28,370 nucleotides of DNA from Caulobacter segnis (lineage in GTDB: Bacteria > Pseudomonadota > Alphaproteobacteria > Caulobacterales > Caulobacteraceae): contig NZ_QFQZ01000064.1 of assembly GCF_003243465.1 (NCBI RefSeq), positions 1-28,370 of the forward strand, in the 5' to 3' direction. Position 1 is the first letter of the stretch, and each line of letters begins with the position of its first letter. A program made the translations under genes and the position numbers. Under the pieces are notes generated by a model, which did no database searches, was not told the origin of the DNA, and saw nothing but the letters and a program-made list of their open reading frames with translations. This document shows, one piece after another, positions 5,989 through 13,009 of this stretch.

Positions 5989-7503
5989 ATGAGCGACATC
6001 CCGGAGAACAAGCCCACGCCGGCGGACAAGGCGCCGGACAAGCCGGAGCTGGGCGAGATCGCGATCAGCGTCGGCGGGACTGACATCACCCTGCCGTTCA
6101 TGGGCGCTTTGCGCGAGGTTCAGGACACCGTCCTGCGCCGCCTGGGCAACAATTACGAGGTCTACCGCGAGCTACGGCGAGACGACCAGGTCCACGCCTG
6201 TCTCCAGCAGCGCATCCTGGCCTTGATGTCGCGCCCGCTGGTCATCGAGCCCGGCGGCGACGACGCCCAGTCCGTGGCGGCCGCGGATCATCTGCGGATG
6301 AACCTGGCGCAGATCCCGTTCGATCGCGCTTCCGGCAAGAAGCACGCGGGGATCCTCTACGGCCACGCCGTCGCCGAGTGCATGTACGAGATCCGCGAGG
6401 GGAAGGTCTGGCTCGCCCGGCCGAAGGTCCGGGTGCCATGGCGCTTTCGTTACGCCTTCGACGGCTCGCTGCGCCTTCTGACCCGCGCTCGCATGTCCGA
6501 GGGCGAGCCCGTTCCCGAGAAGAAGTTCTGGACGACGAACTGGGGAGCGGACAACGACGACGATCCCTATGGCCTGGGCCTGGCTCACCAGCTCTACTGG
6601 CTGGTGTTCTTCAAGAAGCAGGGCCTGTCGTTCTGGCTTCGCGCCCTGGAGAAGTACGGCGCGCCCTCGACCTACACGAAATACCCGGCCGGGGCGGACC
6701 AGAAGACGGTGAACGACGCCCTGGCGGTCGCGCGCCGACTGCGCCTCGATGGCGCGGCCGCGATCCCGGAGAACATGACGATCGAGCTGCTGGAAGCGGC
6801 TCGGGGTACGGTGGACCAGGCCACCTTCCTTCGCCAGATGAACGCCGGGATCGCCAAGATCATCCTGGGCGTCACCATGACGACCGACGACGGCGCCAGC
6901 CTGTCGCAAAGCCAGGTCCACATGGAGGTCCGCGAGGAGCTGACCGACGCCGACGCCGAGACGCTGTGCGAGAGCTTCCAGACCGGCCCCGCGACCTGGC
7001 TGACCCAGTGGAACTTCCCCGGCGCCAAGACGCCGATCGTCCGCCGGCCCAGCGCCGAGGATGAAACGGCGGTCGCGGATCTTCTGATCAAGAAGGGGCG
7101 GGCCATCAAGGCGCTTCGGGATGCGGGCCTGGAGCCTGAGAACGACGAGGTGATCGAGGCCATGCTTCCGGGCTGGCGCTTGGCCCCTACGAAGACTGCG
7201 ACGCCACCGGTCGGCTCGCCTTCCTTCGCCGAGGCCTCCGACCGAGACGCCATCGCCGACTATGTCGATGAACTCGACTGGCGCCCGATGATCGATCCGA
7301 TCCGCCAGCGCATCATCGCCTTCGTCGAGGCGCGTCCCGATCTTCAGACCGCCGCCGACGAGCTGGGCGAGCTGCTCACCGGGCCGGCTAGCGACGACCT
7401 GGTCAAGGCGCTTAGCCGGTCGCTCCTGGAAGCGCGCCTCGGCGGCCGCGCCGGCGGCGCGACGACGACCGCCATGGCCCAGGCCGACGCCAAGCGCACA
7501 TGA
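5989..7503 (+). CDS. Portal protein (DUF935, Mu gp29)
   Basis: A 504-residue protein starting at ATG 5989. Its signature is that of the DUF935 portal family: RELRRDDQVHACLQQRILAL near residue 60, KHAGILYGHAVAECMYEI near 115, and GLGLAHQLYWLVFFKKQGL near 200. The C-terminal third holds the acidic region with DYVDELDWRPMIDPI. The portal forms the dodecameric ring at one head vertex, anchors the terminase during packaging and later joins the tail. The first 25 residues (ENKPTPADKAPDKPE) are polar and probably disordered. The gene ends four bases into the next one (ATGA), so the portal and F protein are translationally coupled. Confidence 0.92.
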   Translation: MSDIPENKPTPADKAPDKPELGEIAISVGGTDITLPFMGALREVQDTVLRRLGNNYEVYRELRRDDQVHACLQQRILALMSRPLVIEPGGDDAQSVAAADHLRMNLAQIPFDRASGKKHAGILYGHAVAECMYEIREGKVWLARPKVRVPWRFRYAFDGSLRLLTRARMSEGEPVPEKKFWTTNWGADNDDDPYGLGLAHQLYWLVFFKKQGLSFWLRALEKYGAPSTYTKYPAGADQKTVNDALAVARRLRLDGAAAIPENMTIELLEAARGTVDQATFLRQMNAGIAKIILGVTMTTDDGASLSQSQVHMEVREELTDADAETLCESFQTGPATWLTQWNFPGAKTPIVRRPSAEDETAVADLLIKKGRAIKALRDAGLEPENDEVIEAMLPGWRLAPTKTATPPVGSPSFAEASDRDAIADYVDELDWRPMIDPIRQRIIAFVEARPDLQTAADELGELLTGPASDDLVKALSRSLLEARLGGRAGGATTTAMAQADAKRT

Positions 7504-8813
7504 CCGGCGTACTCGAGTTCAAGGCCAGGCCGCCGGCCCAGGCGGTCAGCTACCTTGAGGACAAGATCGCCGGCGGCCGCTTCTCGTTCGACTGGCGCGA
7601 TGTCGATCGAGAGGAGCACCTGGTCAGCTTCGTGGTCGCCAAGGCCATGACGCGCGACATCCTGGTCGACATCCATTCCGGCCTGGTCGAGGCGATCAAG
7701 GCGGGCACGACGCCCGAGCAGTTCGTCAAGGATCTGACCCCGCTGCTGCAGGCCAAGGGCTGGTGGGGCCGACAGATCCAGACCGATCCGGTCACTGGCG
7801 AAACCCGGGTGGTCGAGCTGGGGACGCCGCGCCGTCTTCGGACCATCTTCAACGAGAACATGCGCATGGCCCACGCGGCCGGGCGCTGGGAGCGCTACGT
7901 CGACAACGCGACCACGCGGCCGATCCTGACCTATCACCATACGCCCAAGGAGCACCCACGCCTGGAGCACATCGCCCTGGACGGGATCTCGCTGCCGATC
8001 GGCCATCCGTTCTGGAAGAAGTACTTCACACCCAACGGCTGGGGCTGTGGCTGCTACACCACGTCAGAACGCGTGGGCGCGGCGGTGACGTCCGAGGCCG
8101 AGCTGGAGCGGATCGGCGTCTACGATACGCGGCCTTGGGTGAACCCGCGCACCGGCGAGACCCGCGAGATCCCCTTCGGGATCGATCCCGGCTTCGACTA
8201 CAATGTCGGCCAGGCGCGGCTGGCCAATTTCGTGCCGCCAGCCACTCCGGAGCGCCAGCGGCCCATAGTCCAGGGCGAGCGCATGCCCCGCGCTCTGCCG
8301 CCCGTTCGCCAAGCCAGGAGCCTACCGGCCGGCGTCAGCCTGCGACCGGACCTCGTCGGTGGCGATCCAGGCGACGTCTTTGAAGCCTTCTCGAAGGCGC
8401 TGGGAAAAGGCGAGGGCGAGGTGTTCGTCGATCCGGTCCAGGTGCCACTGGTCGTCGGTCGCCGGATGTTCGAGCGTCACAACGCCGATGGGGACAGCGT
8501 GGCGGCGAAGGTGCACCTAGCTGGCCGAGCCGCGTATGCGGAGATCCTGGCCGCCTCACTAAAGGACCCTGACGAAATTTGGCACTCGATCCAATCCAGG
8601 GCGGACGGAACCTCTGTTCTGGTCCGCAACTATGTCTCCTGGATCCAGGCGGAGGATGGCCGGGAAGCTTTCGTGGCCAGCTTCCATGAGCGGGACGGCG
8701 TCTGGTGGGGAACGACGGCTTATCCACCGGGCAAGCGCCGCTCTGCGGTGGACCAGCGGACCCAGACCGACGTGGGTTTCCGGGTCGGGGCTCTGGTCTA
8801 TAGCCGGAAATGA
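7500..8813 (+). CDS. Mu F/gp30-like head morphogenesis protein with C-terminal PBECR-type nuclease-like domain
   Basis: A 437-residue protein. Residues 1-260 are the minor head (SPP1 gp7/Mu F) domain: RTIFNENMRMAHAAGRWERY at 114-133, an HH and HPRLEH region at 146-157, and the NGWGCGCYT cysteine motif at 179-187. This domain helps assemble the procapsid around the portal. Residues 305-437 are an added domain with an R-rich helix (VVGRRMFERH), DPDEIW at 356-361, then strands through LVRNYVSWIQ, FVASFHERDGVWWGTTAYP and a closing VGALVYSRK. This is the layout of PBECR (phage Barnase-EndoU-colicin E5/D-RelE-like) nuclease domains often fused to such proteins. Codon use around 8560-8640 is slightly less GC-biased than nearby. 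The nuclease reading is from pattern only. Confidence 0.85.
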   Translation: MTGVLEFKARPPAQAVSYLEDKIAGGRFSFDWRDVDREEHLVSFVVAKAMTRDILVDIHSGLVEAIKAGTTPEQFVKDLTPLLQAKGWWGRQIQTDPVTGETRVVELGTPRRLRTIFNENMRMAHAAGRWERYVDNATTRPILTYHHTPKEHPRLEHIALDGISLPIGHPFWKKYFTPNGWGCGCYTTSERVGAAVTSEAELERIGVYDTRPWVNPRTGETREIPFGIDPGFDYNVGQARLANFVPPATPERQRPIVQGERMPRALPPVRQARSLPAGVSLRPDLVGGDPGDVFEAFSKALGKGEGEVFVDPVQVPLVVGRRMFERHNADGDSVAAKVHLAGRAAYAEILAASLKDPDEIWHSIQSRADGTSVLVRNYVSWIQAEDGREAFVASFHERDGVWWGTTAYPPGKRRSAVDQRTQTDVGFRVGALVYSRK

Positions 8814-8815
8814 AT

Positions 8816-8844
8816 GACCCCCGCGCGGGCCGCCGCCGGGGGTC
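8816..8844 (+). terminator. GC-rich hairpin after the F gene
   Basis: GACCCCCG (8816-8823) and CGGGGGTC (8837-8844) form an 8-bp stem just after the F stop at 8811-8813. There is no T-run after it, so it may be a weak or factor-assisted terminator, or a 3' end stabiliser. It marks the end of the packaging/portal operon. Confidence 0.55.
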
Positions 8845-8959
8845 GTGTCGGTCTGTTGGGACTCCGCATCCGCCGGAATTGGACCGCGAGAGAGATTTAG
8901 GGCCGTGGGGGGCTCTTGTCTAGAGGTCCGTCCCGATGGCCGTGAACTGGCGTTCTACG

Positions 8960-8986
8960 CCTTCCACGGCCTTCCACGGCCTTCCA
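8960..8986 (+). repeat. Short tandem repeat, 10-base unit CCTTCCACGG
   Basis: The unit CCTTCCACGG occurs twice in full and then as the partial copy CCTTCCA. The 10-base period does not keep a reading frame, which supports a non-coding setting. No function is evident; it may be slippage or a remnant. Confidence 0.7.
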
Positions 8987-9041
8987 GGATAGCGGTCTGG
9001 TCTGGGGAGCGGATCGTCAGCGGCATTCGGGCTTGGCGGAT

Positions 9042-9094
9042 ATAGCCCCCGACATCTGTCGGGTGCGAAGGCCCGGCCGACACTCTCGATATTG
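9042..9094 (+). promoter_or_regulatory. Second copy of the dyad with -10-like element, before the protease gene
   Basis: Bases 9042-9063 are identical over 22 positions to 1067-1088, including the dyad CCCGACA-TC-TGTCGGG (9048-9063). After that the right flank differs (TGCGAAGG), so the long terminator stem is lost and only the 7-bp dyad remains. CGATATTG at 9087-9094 matches CGACATTG at 1112-1119 at the same distance from the dyad centre. The protease ATG lies 83 bases after the repeat; at the first site the endolysin ATG lies 79 bases after it. These two positions correspond to Mu PI and Plys. I infer a shared late-promoter element for the Mor/C-type activator; an alternative is a duplicated, decayed terminator. 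Confidence 0.45.
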
Positions 9095-9145
9095 AGGGCT
9101 CAACGGACGACCTGTCCACCCCGTTCCGAGCCCCGATCGAGATCC

Positions 9146-10279
9146 ATGCAAATCCGCGACGCCAACTCGGCCGAACGCAATGTCATCTTCCGCCCGGGCC
9201 GTCACCGCGCCCAGAGCGGTCAGTACTTCACCTTCAGCGAGGCCGACGTCGCGGCGATCGCCGCCGCCTACGATCCGGCCGTCCACCAAGCGCCCTACGT
9301 CCTGGGCCATCCGAAGACCGACGCCGCCCCGGCCTGGGGCTGGGTCGAGAAGCTGGAGATCCAGGACGGGCAGCTGGTCGCCGTCGCCAGCGACGTCGTC
9401 CCGGCCTTCGCCGAGGGCGTGGCCGCCGGCAACTATCGCTTCCGCTCGGCGGATCTCTACGGCCCGAACGATCCGGCCAACCCCAAGCCCGGCCAGTACT
9501 ACCTGCGCAGCGTCGGCTGGCTCGGCGCCGAGCCGCCGGCCATCAAGGGGCTGGGCGCCGCCTTCAGCGAGCGCGCCGAGGCCGAGCCGCTGTCCTTCGC
9601 CGAAACCGAAATGAGCCTCGCCTGGCTGGCATCAAACGTGGCGGGCGGGTTCCGCTCGCTGCGCGATTGGATCCTCGCCAAGTTTGGCCAGGAAGCCGCC
9701 GACGCGGCTCTGCCGGCATGGACCGATCAGTCCGCGACCCAGATCGCCGCCGAGGTCCGCGCCGAAGCATGGCCCGGTCAGGTGGCCAGCTTCGCCGAGG
9801 GCGAAGTCGGACGTGTGGCCGATCTGGAAGCCCGCGCGGCTGATCTCGACGCCCGCGAGGCCGCCATCGCCGCGCGCGAGAAGGCCGCCCGCGATGATCA
9901 GATCGCCTTCGCCGAAGGTGAGCGCCAGGCGGCCCGGGCCGATGACGCCGCGTTCGTCGACGGACTGGTGAAGGCCGGCCGGCTCCCGCCCGCCCGCGCC
10001 GACCAGGTCAAGACGCTGCTGGGCGTCCTGGCTGGCGACCAGAAGATCAGCTTCGCCGAGGGCGAGGCCGATCCGCGCGGCCAGCTGCGCGAGCTGCTCG
10101 GCAAACTGGGCACCGCCATTCACTTCGGCGAGGTCGCGCCGTCGTCGGAGGCCCGCTTCTCCGAACGCCAGACCGGACAGGACCACGCCGACGCGATCCG
10201 CGCCGTCATGGACGAACAGGCGGCCGCCGGCCGCAACATCTCGGCGGCCGAGGCCGCCTCCATCGCTCGCAACCGCTGA
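9146..10279 (+). CDS. Phage protease fused to scaffold region (Mu I/Z-like)
   Basis: A 377-residue protein; the frame is open back to 9092, but ATG 9146 begins the family-typical sequence. Residues 50-110 form the protease core, with APYVLGHPKTDAAPAWGWV (candidate catalytic His55) and YRFRSADLYG (candidate Ser101), as in the Mu I family. Residues 215-265 are a charged coiled coil (VADLEARAADLDAREAAIAA), the scaffold part, which in Mu is also made separately as gene Z from an internal start. The motif F-A-E or F-S-E recurs about nine times, three of them as FAEGE (216, 254, 303). The protein would fill the procapsid, shape it, then digest itself and others. It opens the head operon. Confidence 0.88.
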   Translation: MQIRDANSAERNVIFRPGRHRAQSGQYFTFSEADVAAIAAAYDPAVHQAPYVLGHPKTDAAPAWGWVEKLEIQDGQLVAVASDVVPAFAEGVAAGNYRFRSADLYGPNDPANPKPGQYYLRSVGWLGAEPPAIKGLGAAFSERAEAEPLSFAETEMSLAWLASNVAGGFRSLRDWILAKFGQEAADAALPAWTDQSATQIAAEVRAEAWPGQVASFAEGEVGRVADLEARAADLDAREAAIAAREKAARDDQIAFAEGERQAARADDAAFVDGLVKAGRLPPARADQVKTLLGVLAGDQKISFAEGEADPRGQLRELLGKLGTAIHFGEVAPSSEARFSERQTGQDHADAIRAVMDEQAAAGRNISAAEAASIARNR

Positions 10280-10287
10280 GGGGCCAA

Positions 10288-10650
10288 ATGAGCCGTTATC
10301 CCTACACCGCCGCCGCCGACGTCGCCGGCCGCCGCTTCGTCAAGGCTGGTGGCGCCGCCGGCACGATCATCCAGGCCACTGGCTCGACTGACGCCCTGCT
10401 CGGCGTGTCGGCCTCGATGGGCGGCAAGTCCGGCCAGGTGGTCGACGTCGAAGAGACCGGCGTCGCCGAGATCGAATACGGCGGCGCTGTCGCCGTCGGC
10501 GATCCGCTGACCAGCGACGCGGTCGGCCGCGCCGTGAAGGCCAATCCCGGCGCGGGCGTGGTCGCCCAGGTGGGCGGCTATGCCCGCGTGGCCGGCGTGC
10601 TGGGCGACTTCGGCTCGATGAAAACCGCGCGCGGCCAGATCAAGGGCTGA
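10288..10650 (+). CDS. Capsid cement/head decoration protein (DUF2190)
   Basis: A 120-residue protein starting at ATG 10288, with GAGGGG just upstream. It is Gly/Ala/Val-rich and all-beta in pattern, with the DUF2190 landmarks: an N-terminal GRRFVKAGGAAGTIIQATG, a central LLGVSASMGGKSGQ, then VEETGVAEIEYGGAVAVGDP and a C-terminal GYARVAGVLGDF. DUF2190 proteins stabilise HK97-type capsids from the outside, like lambda gpD. The position, between protease and major capsid, is the usual one for siphovirus-like transposable phages. The composition leaves little doubt about the family. Confidence 0.87.
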   Translation: MSRYPYTAAADVAGRRFVKAGGAAGTIIQATGSTDALLGVSASMGGKSGQVVDVEETGVAEIEYGGAVAVGDPLTSDAVGRAVKANPGAGVVAQVGGYARVAGVLGDFGSMKTARGQIKG

Positions 10651-10699
10651 CGCCCCGGTCGCACGCATCCTCCGTCCTCACTGACCAGGAACACAGTTC

Positions 10700-11638
10700 A
10701 TGTCCGCCACTCGCCCCATCGTCATCAATCCGGAACTGACCGGCATCGCGATCGCCGCACCCATCGGCAACGTGATCGCCGACCAGGTCCTTCCCGACGT
10801 GAAGGTCACCTCCGAAGCCTACAAGTGGAATGAGTACCCCTTCGAACAGGGCGTCACCGTCCCCGACACCAAGGTCGGCCGCACCTCCGAGGTGAAGCGG
10901 GTCGAGTTCGGCGGTGTGGAGCGCGACGGCTCCGTCGATGACCACGGCCTGGAAGATCCGGTGCCGAAGACCGACCAGACGGCCAACTCGCAGATGGACC
11001 CGAAGGCGATGGCCACCGAGCTGACCTCTCAGCTGGTCACCCTGGCCCGCGAGATCCGGGTTCGCGACATCGTCTTCAACACCGCCTCCTACCTGCCCAG
11101 CCAGATCACCTCGTATGCGGCCGACGCCGGCTGGTATGATCCCGACAGCGATCCGCTGGGCGACTTCGAGGACGCCTACGGCAAGATGATCGTCAAGCCG
11201 AACACGCTGACGATCGGCGAGGACGGCCTGCTGGCCCTGCGCAAGCACCCCAAGCTGATCAAGGCCGCTCGGTCGGCCAACAGCACCGGCGAGGGGCGTC
11301 TGACCATGGCCGAGCTCATGGAGCTGCTGCGGGTCAAGACCATCCTCGTTGGCGAGGCCCAGGTTAACTACAAGGTCCAGGGCCAAGCGCCGGTCATCGC
11401 GCCCTGCTGGTCGACCCACGCCTCGCTGACTTACGTCGAGCGCCTGGTGAAGAACAACAAAGCCTTCACCTTCGGCTCGACCTTCCGCCTGACCGACAAG
11501 CAAGCCTGGGAATACTTCGATCCCAGGACGGGCCTGGAAGGCTCCGACGTCATCCGCGTCGGCGAGCGCCTGAAGGAACAGGTCGTCGCCAAGCAGGCCG
11601 GCTGGTTCTTCCAGAACGCCGCCGCCCCGCCGGCTTAA
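10700..11638 (+). CDS. Major capsid protein
   Basis: A 312-residue protein starting at ATG 10700, with AGGAA seven bases upstream. It begins with a typical N-arm (PELTGIAIAAPIGNVIADQVLPDVKV cut here for length) and has features common to HK97-fold capsid proteins of transposable siphophages: an E-loop-like FEQGVTVPDTKVGRTSEVK region, a long helix with ATELTSQLVTLAREIRVRD (the spine helix), and a C-terminal A-domain with FTFGSTFRLTDKQAWEYFD. It differs from Mu gpT in sequence but occupies its place after the protease and cement genes. No cleavage site is obvious. It should be the most abundant virion protein, and the hairpin just after it could stabilise its mRNA. Confidence 0.87.
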   Translation: MSATRPIVINPELTGIAIAAPIGNVIADQVLPDVKVTSEAYKWNEYPFEQGVTVPDTKVGRTSEVKRVEFGGVERDGSVDDHGLEDPVPKTDQTANSQMDPKAMATELTSQLVTLAREIRVRDIVFNTASYLPSQITSYAADAGWYDPDSDPLGDFEDAYGKMIVKPNTLTIGEDGLLALRKHPKLIKAARSANSTGEGRLTMAELMELLRVKTILVGEAQVNYKVQGQAPVIAPCWSTHASLTYVERLVKNNKAFTFGSTFRLTDKQAWEYFDPRTGLEGSDVIRVGERLKEQVVAKQAGWFFQNAAAPPA

Positions 11639-11645
11639 CGCCGGC
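11629..11645 (+). terminator. Hairpin at the end of the major capsid gene
   Basis: GCCGGC (11629-11634) and GCCGGC (11640-11645) are self-complementary 6-base arms around a five-base loop that contains the TAA stop. No T-run follows. Likely a partial terminator or mRNA stabiliser after the highly expressed capsid gene. Confidence 0.35.
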
Positions 11646-11692
11646 CCCGGCCAGTCGCCACACGCTTCCAGCTTCGTTCGAGAGCCCTTCCC

Positions 11693-12358
11693 ATGCGCTA
11701 CCGCCTGCTCGTCAACCTGCCCGGCAAGATGAAGGCCGGGTCCCCGATCACCCCAGAGGACGTGGGCCAAGCGGAGTTCGACCGCCTGGGCAGCCACGGC
11801 TTCATCGAGATCGAGGCCGACGAGCTGGCGGACGTGGACGCCTTCACGGCGGCGCTGGAAGCCTACCGCCTGCACATGGAAGCGGCCCCGCCGCTGATCA
11901 TCGCAGTGCTGGAAGCGACCAACACCGACGACCAGGTCATCGCCTTCGCCGATGCGCTGTTCGAGATCAGCTCCACGGTCCCGAAGCGCATCCAGGAAGT
12001 CATGGCCGAAGTCTTTGAGCGCGCTCGCGAGCTGGCCGTGGCCGACCCGAACAACATCCCGAATTCCGCCTTCGCCAGCTTGCTTGCGGCGCAGGCGGAG
12101 GGCGCGGCGGGCATGGACGCCGCGCCCGACAACAGCGCGCCGGCCGCCGACCAGGTCGCCGGTGCCACCAATCCCGAGGGGGGTGCGGTCGCGGCGGCGA
12201 CTGTGGTCACCCCCAGCACGGACACGACCTTGTCCGTGCCGGACGGCGCGGCGGCCGCCACCGCCGCGTCGAACGATACCCCCAAAGCCGAAGACCTGGC
12301 CGTGAAGAAATCGCCCGCCGCCAAGAGCGGCGGCCGGAAGAAGTCCGAGGCCGCCTGA
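11693..12358 (+). CDS. Unknown head-region protein in the Mu gp35 position
   Basis: A 221-residue protein starting at ATG 11693. Residues 1-45 form a small domain (RYRLLVNLPGKMKAGSPITP, ending GFIEIEADEL). Residues 46-130 are helical (DAFTAALEAYRLHM, VPKRIQEVMAEVFERARELA). From about 140 the chain is low-complexity, rich in Ala, Pro, Thr and Asp, and ends in a basic tail (VKKSPAAKSGGRKKSEAA) that resembles histone H1 tails. The place between major capsid and gp36 is where Mu has gp35, but I cannot show homology. The basic tail could bind DNA or pack inside the head. It overlaps the next start by one base (TGATG). Function unknown. Confidence 0.6.
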   Translation: MRYRLLVNLPGKMKAGSPITPEDVGQAEFDRLGSHGFIEIEADELADVDAFTAALEAYRLHMEAAPPLIIAVLEATNTDDQVIAFADALFEISSTVPKRIQEVMAEVFERARELAVADPNNIPNSAFASLLAAQAEGAAGMDAAPDNSAPAADQVAGATNPEGGAVAAATVVTPSTDTTLSVPDGAAAATAASNDTPKAEDLAVKKSPAAKSGGRKKSEAA

Positions 12359-12561
12359 TGGACGGGGAAGCCAATCACCACCGAGCGCTGGAGCCCGAGA
12401 CGATCGCCGAGATCCTCGAGGTCAGGCGCCTGGAAGGCGAGCTGATCGCTCTGCTGGCCAATCTGGCCGAGCACCACCCAAAGGGCGGGCGCGAGTTCGC
12501 CGCCGCCCGCACCAACCTGCAGCAGGCCCGCATGTGGGCCATCGAAGGGATCACGCTCTAA
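12358..12561 (+). CDS. Acb2/Tad1-like small helical-hairpin protein (candidate cyclic nucleotide sponge)
   Basis: A 67-residue protein starting at ATG 12358, overlapping the previous stop. A polar N-terminus leads to helix 1 (about 14-39, ETIAEILEVRRLEGELIALL), a short turn (HHPKGG) and helix 2 (45-64, REFAAARTNLQQARMWAIEG). The pattern L-x-x-E-L at the end of helix 1, P-x-G-R-E at the turn, then T-N-L-x-x-A-x-M-W-A closely fits the Acb2/Tad1 hairpin family. Acb2 proteins bind the cyclic oligonucleotides of CBASS, and some also gcADPR of Thoeris, blocking host defence. The gene is inserted between the gp35-position gene and gp36 and has no promoter of its own. The family call is from sequence pattern; ligand binding is untested. 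Confidence 0.7.
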   Translation: MDGEANHHRALEPETIAEILEVRRLEGELIALLANLAEHHPKGGREFAAARTNLQQARMWAIEGITL

Positions 12562-12564
12562 GCC

Positions 12565-13008
12565 ATGGCCTACGCCGCCGCCGCCAAGTTCGTCGCGCTG
12601 TTCGGGGAGGCCGAGGCGCGCCTCCTCGCGCCGACGACGCCGGCGTCGACGGGCTATGACCAGGCCAAGATCGACTTGGCGCTGACAAACGCCTCCAATT
12701 TCGCCGACACCTATCTGGCTTCGCGCTATCCGACGCCGCTGAACCCTGTCCCCGATGTTGTGGGCGACGCGGTCTGCGACCTGGCGCGCGAGGCCTTGGA
12801 CCGCAACGGCCGAGCCTACGTCGTTCAGGCCGCCGATCGCCGCCGCGCCTGGTTCCGGGATCTCTCTCTGGGCAAGGCCACTTTGGGCGTGGCGGCTGGC
12901 TCCGAAGCCGATCCCGGCGCGAACGCCCCGGCCGCCGGCGGGCCAGTGGTCGACGCTCCGGCCCGCGTCTTCGACGACGTCGGCCTCGACGCCTTCCTGC
13001 GGGGCTGA
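12565..13008 (+). CDS. Mu gp36-like head completion/connector protein (DUF1320)
   Basis: A 147-residue protein starting at ATG 12565. It matches DUF1320 in its landmarks: MAYAAAAKFVALFGEAEARLL at the start, a YDQAKIDLALTNASNFADTY helix, the ASRYPTPL turn and DAVCDLAREALDRNG. A WFRDLSLGKATLGVA segment follows. The C-terminal 35 residues are Gly/Pro/Ala-rich. DUF1320 proteins are thought to act at the head-tail joining ring, like other gp6-type adaptors. The gene lies between the Acb2-like gene and the G-type morphogenesis gene, in the usual connector block of Mu-like phages. Confident in family, less so in exact position in the virion. Confidence 0.82.
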   Translation: MAYAAAAKFVALFGEAEARLLAPTTPASTGYDQAKIDLALTNASNFADTYLASRYPTPLNPVPDVVGDAVCDLAREALDRNGRAYVVQAADRRRAWFRDLSLGKATLGVAAGSEADPGANAPAAGGPVVDAPARVFDDVGLDAFLRG

Positions 13009-13009
13009 C

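Larger units (their letters stand above)
8845..9145 (+). other. Non-coding gap between F and the protease gene
   Basis: About 300 bases without a convincing gene. A 66-codon frame from GTG 8845 to 9045 exists but has no good ribosome site, no recognisable domain and unlikely composition, and a tandem repeat whose 10-base unit does not keep the frame runs through it. The gap holds the tandem repeat at 8960-8986 and the second dyad and -10-like element at 9042-9094. In Mu the corresponding spot holds the late promoter PI and gene G; here G lies further right (13010-13510), so this gap may mark where a gene was lost or moved. Confidence 0.55.

Noticed and set aside
8845..9045. 66-codon frame between F and the protease gene
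   Set aside because: GTG start without a good ribosome site, no recognisable domain, and a 10-base tandem repeat that does not respect the frame. Treated as non-coding.
10640..11875. 411-codon frame on the minus strand across the major capsid gene
   Set aside because: It is the mirror of a strongly supported gene in GC-rich DNA, where antisense stops are rare. No domain and no coupling to other minus-strand genes.
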